Part shown: positions 27,232 through 34,647 of the stretch, one piece after another
Layout of the letters: every line of letters starts with the position of its first letter
How positions within the stretch are numbered: the stretch's first letter is position 1
From: an uncultured Prevotellaceae bacterium
GTDB lineage: Bacteria > Bacteroidota > Bacteroidia > Bacteroidales > Bacteroidaceae
DNA: 37,740 nt
Reading direction: 5' to 3'
Assembly: GCA_902786565.1 (NCBI GenBank)
Contig: CADACW010000034.1
Location: forward strand, 1 to 37,740
Position numbers and translations under genes: made by a program
The notes under the pieces: model-generated
Told to the model about the DNA's origin: nothing
Seen by the model: the letters and a program-made list of their open reading frames with translations, nothing else
Databases searched by the model: none

Positions 27232-29373
27232 TTAGAGATCGTCTTCCATATCGCCAGTACCGTCGACTGAATAGACACTCTTGGGTACTATCTCAAAGAA
27301 GTCGAGCATAAACTCGTTGTTGTTACCCTGCTTGCCATCGCTGGCCACGCGGAAACGCAGATAGTGGTCTGAGTTAGCGTCGATGTAGGTCTGGCAGAGA
27401 ATACGACGGTAGGTACGGGCATTGCCGATGAAGAAGTTCTTGTTGCCATCGGAACTGAAATGGTACTGCGAACTGCCGTCGCGGTAGGCACCCAAGTTCT
27501 TCAGCAGTTTCTGCTCTTCAGCCTTCTCCTCGGCGGACTTCTGGTTGTACTTGGCTTTGGTCTCGTCTGACTCGAAGCGGCTGCCAATATAAAGTTCAGA
27601 ATCGAGGAACTTGGTCATGTCGAGGGGGATGCCCTGAGGCACACCGTCGAAGTAGGTCTGCATGACACCACGGGTGGGCAGTGCGCAGAATCCCAGACGC
27701 AACTGGTACTCACCCGACTCGGGCACAGGCGGGATGCGGAAGGTGAAGTCGTAGTCGCCAAAGAGGTTCCACTCGTCGCCCTGCCACGACCAGAAGTTGA
27801 TGTGCGGGCGGCGGAGCACACAATAGCAGTTGGTGAAGCTCACTCCGTCAAGATAGCCCATCGGGAAGTAGAAATTGCGGCCATTCTTAGGTGTCGATGA
27901 GTCGTCGGGGGTGCCAGAGGCATCATCGGTGAAGGGGTCGCCATTCTGACGGAGGTTGTTGGTCATCACTTCGGGGAAGATGCTGCTGAAGTCCATGCGA
28001 ATACGGGCGTTCTGCACAATCTTCTGCACCTCGTAGCTGAAGGCCACGATATCGTCAACATAGAAATAGTGGCCGTTCACGGCATCGTGTTCGTTCTCGG
28101 TGTCAACGCTGGAATCAATCCAGGCGCCACGGATGTTGTAGTCGGGCGATGCGTAGCGGCGGTTGATGAAACGCTCGCCAACGAGTGCGGCATCCTGGCC
28201 ACGGTAGTTGTTGCCCTTGCTGTCTACGTCGACGGTGAGCTGCTCGAACTTCATCAGTGTGTGGGGCAGCATGGTCTGATACCAGTCTTCAGGGTTGACC
28301 ATCTTGGTATCGAAGCCGAAAGCCTCGTTGGTCTTGTTCATAATGGGGGCCGTGAGTTTGTCGGCACTGGGCACCGAGCGGGTCAGTATGTGGTACTGGA
28401 CGAAACGGCGCAGCGGGTTCACACTGTCGGTGAGGTTGTCGAAGGAGTGGCCAGGGGCAGTCACATCTTCTTCATACACGCGGTCGTAGATGCTGCAAGC
28501 CAGATCGTAGAGTGCGCGCAGATTGCCATTGGCTGTAGAGATGCCACGCTCGCTGAACTTTGCACGATAGACGGAGTCGGGCTCCACGAAGATGGTGTAG
28601 CCATACTTCTTGGTGTCGGGTACCCAAGCCACCTCTTTCCAGAAGTCAGAGGTATAGTAGTACTTCGGCTGTCCCTTGGGCTCCCAAGTGGGGTCGGCCA
28701 CAAGCAGGATGTCGTCGAGGACACCTGTTGCAACGAGGGCTTCATAGAACATGCTGATCTTGCTGTTGGTCCTGACGATGTCGGAAATGTAGCTGTTCGA
28801 CTTCTCAATAACCATGTTGATGGGCTGCATGATGCCATTCTCCACAGTGTCGTTTTGCAGTTCATTGTAGATGTAGGCAGTACCTTCGAGCCTGACCACG
28901 GGCTTGCCGTCAACCTCGTCGGACGAGGTGGTGATGTAGCGGCCCAACATATTGGGCGTGGGCAGGGTGAAACTGGCATCGGCCGTCGATGTGCCGCTGG
29001 GCAGCATCTCAAACGTGGAATACATATTGGCGATGAGGTGCGTGCGTGCGATGGTGTCGCAGTCGGCATCGGAGAGCTGGTCAATGCTGGTGAGCCCGCG
29101 CTCCTTCAGATAGGTGCCTACAGCGGAGTCGGAAGGCACAAAGCAGGTGTAGTGGCCGTAGGTGGCAAGCAAGTCCATCAGATTTGCCCTTTCAATGATG
29201 CGCGTGAAGCGACTGTACTCCGAGCGGTTCTTCAGATAGTCGCTCATCATCTCACCATTGAAGGTGTAGAAGTATTCGCTGTCAGGCTCGTCTGAGCAGG
29301 AGGTGAGCGCTATGCCGGAAGCACAGACCACGACACAGGTGACGATGAAAGTCTTGAGATATTTGGTAATCAT
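27232..29373 (-). CDS. FAS1 domain lipoprotein, two modules plus a C-terminal beta-rich domain
   Basis: I choose the ATG at 29373 (713 residues). An upstream TTG at 29382 falls within the AATTTTC repeats. The signal ends GIALTSC (Cys26) and is followed by SDEPDSEYF, an acidic motif much like the surface-export signal described after the lipid Cys in Bacteroides lipoproteins. FAS1 module 1 (about 50-205) has HYTCFVPSDSAVGTYL and closes at NGIMQPINMVI. Module 2 (about 210-400) is more diverged, with YGYTIFVEPDSVYRAKF and long insertions. The C-terminal region (about 450-705) is beta-rich (GEYQLRLGFCALPTRGV, YFDGVPQGIPLDM, HYLRFRVASDG, MLDFFEIVP). I recall it as similar to the DUF5108-type region of Bacteroidota FAS1 proteins. 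It follows SusD-1. Confidence 0.87.
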   Translation of the reverse strand: MITKYLKTFIVTCVVVCASGIALTSCSDEPDSEYFYTFNGEMMSDYLKNRSEYSRFTRIIERANLMDLLATYGHYTCFVPSDSAVGTYLKERGLTSIDQLSDADCDTIARTHLIANMYSTFEMLPSGTSTADASFTLPTPNMLGRYITTSSDEVDGKPVVRLEGTAYIYNELQNDTVENGIMQPINMVIEKSNSYISDIVRTNSKISMFYEALVATGVLDDILLVADPTWEPKGQPKYYYTSDFWKEVAWVPDTKKYGYTIFVEPDSVYRAKFSERGISTANGNLRALYDLACSIYDRVYEEDVTAPGHSFDNLTDSVNPLRRFVQYHILTRSVPSADKLTAPIMNKTNEAFGFDTKMVNPEDWYQTMLPHTLMKFEQLTVDVDSKGNNYRGQDAALVGERFINRRYASPDYNIRGAWIDSSVDTENEHDAVNGHYFYVDDIVAFSYEVQKIVQNARIRMDFSSIFPEVMTNNLRQNGDPFTDDASGTPDDSSTPKNGRNFYFPMGYLDGVSFTNCYCVLRRPHINFWSWQGDEWNLFGDYDFTFRIPPVPESGEYQLRLGFCALPTRGVMQTYFDGVPQGIPLDMTKFLDSELYIGSRFESDETKAKYNQKSAEEKAEEQKLLKNLGAYRDGSSQYHFSSDGNKNFFIGNARTYRRILCQTYIDANSDHYLRFRVASDGKQGNNNEFMLDFFEIVPKSVYSVDGTGDMEDDL

Positions 29374-29405
29374 AATTTTCAATTTTCAATTTTCAATTTT
29401 CAATT
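29374..29405. repeat. tandem AATTTTC heptamers in the SusD-1 / FAS1 gap
   Basis: Four full copies of AATTTTC (29374-29380, 29381-29387, 29388-29394, 29395-29401) plus AATT. They fill nearly the whole gap between the SusD-1 stop and the next ATG. On the coding (minus) strand this is GAAAATT repeated. The FAS1-FAS1 gap (27207-27231) and the SusC-2/SusD-2 gap (21984-22030) have looser sequences of the same kind. A-rich leaders are known to help translation in Bacteroidota, which lack strong Shine-Dalgarno use. Confidence 0.85.
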
Positions 29406-31203
29406 ACTTCGAGATATTGCTCTCGCCAGAACCGAAGGCAGGGTTCTGCGCATCGGCCAAGTTCTTGTTCACCTTGGTCTCCTCGTCGTTGTAGGGCCAG
29501 AAGATGGCGTACATGCCGGTAGTGGGGCTGCCGAAGAAGTTCTGGACATACTGAGAGTTGGTTCCTTCGCGGCGACTCATGATGCGGCACAGCTCGTTGG
29601 TGTTGCCGTCGCGCAAGGAGCGGCGCACCAGGTCGTACCAACGCTTGCCCTCGAACATGAGCTCGCGCTGACGCTCGGCCATCACAAGGGCTTCCATCGT
29701 GGCGCGGGTGTTGTAGTTGCGCTCAAGAAGGACATCGGTCATGCTGGAGGCCTGCTGGCAGATGCTGCGGTTGTTGATGGCCTTAACCAGTTCGAAAGCC
29801 TCGGCCAGCAATGGGGCATTGTAGGCATTGACTTCAGCGTCGGAACCGTCACGCATCTTCTGGCAAAGGGCTTCGGCCTTGAGCAGCATGATGTCGGGAA
29901 CACGATAGATAATCCACGGAGCTGAGGTGTAATAATGGTCTACATCCTTAATTTTGGCATACTGGAACTTTGAGCCGTAGGAAACCGTAGGCTTTGCATT
30001 GCGGGTGGCATTGTCAGAGATGGTCACACTGCGGCAAACAAATTTGTTGATAGACTCCTCATCGTTGTTGCAATTGGTGTAGAGGCGTGCATCGGCATAG
30101 TAGTTGGCATCGGCATAGACACTGCGCGAATTGACTTTGGAGGCATCGCCAATAACAGAACTGGAGGGAGCCAAGTAGCCTTTTGACACAGTGCTGTTAC
30201 CATAGAAAAGACCTACGGCACTGTTGCCCAGCATCGTGTTTCCTGCCTGGTTCTCGTCGAAGAGGAGTTCAAAGATGGTCTCTGAACTGTTGCCGGCAAT
30301 AAAGATGGAGTTGTAGAAACTGCCGAAAGTACTGCTGTAGGAGGAACTGCTCACCAAAGGATAGCCCAGCAGACGCTGGTCGGTTGTTTGGCCCATACCG
30401 TATGAGCTGTTGTTTTCTTTAAGCTGTTCTTTCTTATCCTCAATGACGAGGTCTGCGTATGAGATGCACTTGTCGTAGTCGCGCTTCCAGAGATACATTT
30501 CGCAGAGCATGGCCCAAATGGCACAGCGTGTGATGCGTCCGGTCTGATAGGCGGCCTTGTTGGTGGGGTAACGCTTGATGGCATTGCCCTGCACATTCTC
30601 CAGGTCGGTGATGAGACTGTCGAGGACAGTATCAAACGAGGTGGGAGCAAGGTCCATAATCTGGTCGTCGTCGGTAAAAGCCACGGTGCTGTAGGGCACG
30701 TCGCGGAATGTGCGGATGAGGTAGAAATAGCAGAGGTCACGCAGAGCGCTCACCTCGGCAATGGTGGCCTTCAGCTCACTCTGAGTGTAGCCAGGGTCGC
30801 TGGCGGCCACACCGGGGGCATACTTGATGACGGTGTTGCAGCGGTTGATGACAGTATAAAAGCCATCCCAAGCCGTATAGGGATTCTTGGTGGTGATGTT
30901 CTCCTTGAGGACATTCTCAAGGTTTGCATCCTTGTCAATGTTGATTCCTGCCATCACATTGTCGGCACGGCACTCTCCCCAGACGATGAGACGACGGATG
31001 ACATCGTCGGACTGCATGCGTGAATAGCAGCCAGCCACGATATTGTCAACGTCAGCCTTCTCGTTCCAGAATTCCTCCAGGATGATTTCACTGCGAGAGG
31101 GAATCTCAAGGAAATCGCTACAGGAGACCATGACGCTCGATGCTGCGCCAATAGCACAGCCGACGAGACATTTAGCGATATTTTTATTTAATATTGTAAT
31201 CAT
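29404..31203 (-). CDS. SusD/RagB family outer-membrane lipoprotein (SusD-1)
   Basis: 599 residues. The signal ends VMVSC (Cys28), followed by SDFLEIPSRSEI, a common SusD mature start and a plausible surface-export signal. The SusD_N-like part has FYTVINRCNTVIKYAP and EVSALRDLCYFYLIRTFRDVPY. The core has RCAIWAMLCEMYLWKRDYDKCISYADLVI. The RagB C-terminal part has YRVPDIMLLKAEALCQKM, VMAERQRELMFEGKRWYDLVRRSL and MYAIFWPYNDEE. Partner of SusC-1, which precedes it by 30 bp. It is clearly different in sequence from SusD-2, so the two pairs are not a recent duplication. The ligand is unknown. Confidence 0.95.
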   Translation of the reverse strand: MITILNKNIAKCLVGCAIGAASSVMVSCSDFLEIPSRSEIILEEFWNEKADVDNIVAGCYSRMQSDDVIRRLIVWGECRADNVMAGINIDKDANLENVLKENITTKNPYTAWDGFYTVINRCNTVIKYAPGVAASDPGYTQSELKATIAEVSALRDLCYFYLIRTFRDVPYSTVAFTDDDQIMDLAPTSFDTVLDSLITDLENVQGNAIKRYPTNKAAYQTGRITRCAIWAMLCEMYLWKRDYDKCISYADLVIEDKKEQLKENNSSYGMGQTTDQRLLGYPLVSSSSYSSTFGSFYNSIFIAGNSSETIFELLFDENQAGNTMLGNSAVGLFYGNSTVSKGYLAPSSSVIGDASKVNSRSVYADANYYADARLYTNCNNDEESINKFVCRSVTISDNATRNAKPTVSYGSKFQYAKIKDVDHYYTSAPWIIYRVPDIMLLKAEALCQKMRDGSDAEVNAYNAPLLAEAFELVKAINNRSICQQASSMTDVLLERNYNTRATMEALVMAERQRELMFEGKRWYDLVRRSLRDGNTNELCRIMSRREGTNSQYVQNFFGSPTTGMYAIFWPYNDEETKVNKNLADAQNPAFGSGESNISK

Positions 31204-31233
31204 AACTATATACTGTTTACTAGATAGGAGAAA

Positions 31234-34200
31234 CTAGAAATCGACGGTAATACCCAGAGTGTAACTGCGTGAACGCGGCGTTTGGGCACGGTCGATGGCC
31301 GGTGCATAACCTGCCTGCGAAATGTCGGGGTCAACACCCGAATACTTTGTGATGACAAACGGGTTGTTGATAGAGGCATAGAACGACAGACGGTTCAGGC
31401 CAATCCACTTCAGCTGCTTCTTTCTCAAAGCGTAAGAGAGCTGTGCATAGCTCATACGCAGATAGGAGCCATCCTCGACATAGCGGTCGGAGACGAGCGA
31501 GTTGTAGGCACTGTTTTTGCCATGCATGGCACGGGGCACGGTGGTCACGTCGCCTTCCTTGCGCCAACGGTAGTTCACGGCTTGAGCCTGGTTGTCGTTG
31601 CCAATCATAGACTCCAGATCCAGGCGGGCAATGTTCAGAATCTTGTTGCCGAAACGATAAGTGAACTGTGTGGACAGACGCCAGTCGCCATAGTTGAAGG
31701 TGAAGCCGAAACCACCGGTGAGCTTAGGCAGAGACGAGCCCAGGTAGGTGATGTCGAGAGCATTGATCTGTCCATCGTAATTTGCATCTTCATAGATGGC
31801 ATCGCCACCATTGAAGCGGTAGTTCTTACCACTAGCATCGTTGGTGTAGTTGTACATCATGCGCAGCGGCTGGCCGTTTGAATCACGAATGAGCTGTCCC
31901 TTATCGTTCACAGCCACAGGGGCGGTGTAGGGGCGCTTCTCCCATCCGTGCTCCTGATACCACTCGTCAGGCAGAGTGCCCTGCACAAACTGCGTGTACT
32001 GCTCGTCGCTCAGGTTCAGATTGACGAAAGTGCTGTAGTTGTGGGTGAATACACCCTTGTACTTGAAGCCGTAGATGGCACCGAAGGGATTGTGCAACTG
32101 CACGCGCTGCAGATACTCGCCGTTTTCGTAGCCGTATGTGGAGTTGAGGTTGTTAAGCACATACTCATCCATCTCGACAATCTCATTACGGTTGTTACCG
32201 AAGTTGGCGTTCATGTCCATATAGAACTTGCCCTTGCGAAGGAGCTTGTTGGTAGAAATATGGAACTCCCAACCCATGTTGCGCATCTTACCGGAGTTGC
32301 GGTAGGGGACGGTGGTGAAACCGGCATTTGAAGGAATGCGATAGTTGGGCATCAGCATGTCGGAGGTGGTGGAGCGGTAGGCTTCGACCGTAAGGTTGAG
32401 TCGCTCGTCGAAGAAATGGATGTCAAGACCAACGTTGTACGACGAAACGATTTGCCATCTCAAGTCTGTCAGACGGATATTGAGCGGTGCCTGAGCAGTC
32501 ATATCAATATAGCTGTCTGTTGCACCGTACTTCGACGTGTACAGATAGTTCTGGTTGGGCTGGGTACCCACACGTCCCCAGCTGGGACGGAATGCCAGCG
32601 TGGAGAGTACGGGCTTGAGACTCTTCATCCAAGGCTCGTCGCTGATGATCCACTTCAGTGAAACTGAGGGGAAGTAGCCCCAACGGTTGCCGGGACCGAA
32701 CTTGGTGGTACCGTCGGCACGCACGGTGAAGTCGGCAATGTAGCGCTCCTTGTAGGCATAGTGCGTTGAGAAGGTGTAGTACATGGAACGCCATTGGTTG
32801 TACCAGGAGCCGGGATTGTAGTTCAGACCGCCTGCCGACGGGCTCTCAACGCCTGAGGGCAGTCCGTTGGCACTCGTGCTTTGGCCGTTGCTGGAGCCAC
32901 TTGTCAGCTCGAAACGACCCAGGACCATCATAGAGTGGTCTTTGTTGTTGAAGTGCGGCGTGAACGTAAGTGTCTGCTTGGTGTTGAACGAGACACTCTT
33001 CGAAGAGCCGGTATAGCTGGAGTTGACACCAGCGTTATAGGCAATAGGAGTCAGTTCTGAAGGATAGAACTTGTCGTCATACTGGTTGAAGATGTTCATG
33101 TAGACGCTGCCACGCCAGTCCAGACGATGATGGTCTTCGTCAGTGCCCAAGAGATAATATTGGATGACCAACTCAGGGCTCATATCGTATGTGCGGCGCT
33201 GGTTCTTGGCCAGATGTGCCGAAGCCACGGGGTTGACATAGTTGCGCTGGTCGTCCTTGAACACCTCTGAGCCGATGTATGTGCCATTGCGCATCATCGT
33301 ATAGTAGGTATCGGTCTCCTGCCCTGTGTCGGGGTCGATTTCGTAGATACTCATATTCGGCATCTTCCTCTGGGCGATGGAGAGCAGTCCGTCGTAGTTC
33401 ATATCGTTCTTCGTGTAGGTAAGAGCGAAGTTGGTGGACACACGGATGCGCTGGGAGACATTATAATCCAATGCCACACGGGTGGAGAAGCGGTTCAGTT
33501 TCTGCTTAATCATGGTACCGGTCTCATGGTCGAAACCGCCGCCAATACGGAACGAAGCCTTCTCACCGCCACCGCTGATGGTGACATAGTGGTTCTGGCG
33601 TAGACCCCACTGGGTGACAGCATCGCGCCAGTCGGTGTTGGCACGGTACTGACGCCAGTCGGCAAAGCCGCCGGTGTTGTCCAAATAGTTCAGTTCGGGA
33701 ATGTTCGAGGCATTGTCGTTCTGCGAAGGATTGAAATAGGCCTCTTTCAGCATCATGGTGTAGTCGTCGCCGTTAAGCAACTCGTAGCCCTTGGGCTGGT
33801 AAGTGCCCGTGAGCTTCAGCGAGTAGGTAAGCTTCGGCTTGCCTCGCACACCACGCTTTGTCTGCAGTTCGATGACACCATTACCACCCTGCGAACCATA
33901 AACGGCGGTAGCGGCAGCATCCTTCAGCACGCGGATGTCGGCAATGTCTTCAGGGTTGATGTTGAGCAGTTCGGCAAATTTCTCGTTGTTGGCACCGGCC
34001 AGGTCGAAGTCGGAAAGGTTGACCTCGCGGATGTTGCCATCGACCACAATAAGAGGGTTGGCATCGGTGAGCGTTGAAAGTGAGCCGGAACCACGCAGAC
34101 GCATGGTTGAGCCAGAGCCCAGGTCACCAGAATTTCCAATGATGTCAAGTCCGGCGATACGGCCCTGCAGGGCTTCGTCGACCGAAGTAATGCCCAGACC

Positions 34201-34620
34201 TTCAAACTCTTTCATGGAGATGGTCTGCGTGGCGTAAGAAATTTCGCGCTCGGGGATGGGAAGACCATTGCCCTGTGCACGGCGCTTCGACTTCACGGTC
34301 ACTTCCTTAAGTGTCGTTGTCGACGTCATTTTGATGGCGTAGGTAGTCTTGTTGATAGGAAGTATCTGTGGCTTCATACCTACGTATGTGAAGCGTATCT
34401 TGTCCTTAGTGTTCTTCACTTTCATGGTGAAGTTACCGTTCAGGTCGGTCACGGCCGAATTGATGATACGCCCCGAACCGTCAATTTCGCAGACGGTGGC
34501 TCCCATCAGCCCACCCATTTCGTCGCTCACGGTACCGTGGACCGACGTAATGTTCTGGGCACTGACAGTAACTGCCAGCAGCAGAGCCAAAGTCAATATG
34601 ATAGATTTTAATTTACTCAT
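31234..34620 (-). CDS. SusC/RagA family TonB-linked outer-membrane transporter (SusC-1)
   Basis: 1128 residues. The signal peptide is about 1-21 (LALLLAVTVSAQ), followed by a carboxypeptidase-regulatory-like domain (VHGTVSDEMGGLMGATV, LNGNFTMKV; about 27-112). The plug (about 125-260) has RIAGLDIIGNSGDLGSGST, MRLRGSG and NPLIVVDGNI. The large barrel shows SusC features such as FPSVSLKWIISDEPWM, YRFGNKILNIARLD and VEDGSYLRMSYAQLSYAL, and ends in LGITVDF with the terminal aromatic expected for barrel assembly. No STN signalling domain. It is the second gene of the block, 27 bp after the 917-residue FAS1 gene, and is followed by its SusD partner. Energised by TonB-ExbBD, which is not encoded nearby. 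Confidence 0.96.
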   Translation of the reverse strand: MSKLKSIILTLALLLAVTVSAQNITSVHGTVSDEMGGLMGATVCEIDGSGRIINSAVTDLNGNFTMKVKNTKDKIRFTYVGMKPQILPINKTTYAIKMTSTTTLKEVTVKSKRRAQGNGLPIPEREISYATQTISMKEFEGLGITSVDEALQGRIAGLDIIGNSGDLGSGSTMRLRGSGSLSTLTDANPLIVVDGNIREVNLSDFDLAGANNEKFAELLNINPEDIADIRVLKDAAATAVYGSQGGNGVIELQTKRGVRGKPKLTYSLKLTGTYQPKGYELLNGDDYTMMLKEAYFNPSQNDNASNIPELNYLDNTGGFADWRQYRANTDWRDAVTQWGLRQNHYVTISGGGEKASFRIGGGFDHETGTMIKQKLNRFSTRVALDYNVSQRIRVSTNFALTYTKNDMNYDGLLSIAQRKMPNMSIYEIDPDTGQETDTYYTMMRNGTYIGSEVFKDDQRNYVNPVASAHLAKNQRRTYDMSPELVIQYYLLGTDEDHHRLDWRGSVYMNIFNQYDDKFYPSELTPIAYNAGVNSSYTGSSKSVSFNTKQTLTFTPHFNNKDHSMMVLGRFELTSGSSNGQSTSANGLPSGVESPSAGGLNYNPGSWYNQWRSMYYTFSTHYAYKERYIADFTVRADGTTKFGPGNRWGYFPSVSLKWIISDEPWMKSLKPVLSTLAFRPSWGRVGTQPNQNYLYTSKYGATDSYIDMTAQAPLNIRLTDLRWQIVSSYNVGLDIHFFDERLNLTVEAYRSTTSDMLMPNYRIPSNAGFTTVPYRNSGKMRNMGWEFHISTNKLLRKGKFYMDMNANFGNNRNEIVEMDEYVLNNLNSTYGYENGEYLQRVQLHNPFGAIYGFKYKGVFTHNYSTFVNLNLSDEQYTQFVQGTLPDEWYQEHGWEKRPYTAPVAVNDKGQLIRDSNGQPLRMMYNYTNDASGKNYRFNGGDAIYEDANYDGQINALDITYLGSSLPKLTGGFGFTFNYGDWRLSTQFTYRFGNKILNIARLDLESMIGNDNQAQAVNYRWRKEGDVTTVPRAMHGKNSAYNSLVSDRYVEDGSYLRMSYAQLSYALRKKQLKWIGLNRLSFYASINNPFVITKYSGVDPDISQAGYAPAIDRAQTPRSRSYTLGITVDF

Positions 34621-34647
34621 ATCTGTATGTTTTGGAGCAGTTGCAAA

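Noticed and set aside
20136-34620. Recent tandem duplication of one SusCD pair
   Set aside because: The two SusC and two SusD products differ throughout in sequence and length, so any duplication is ancient or the pairs were acquired separately.
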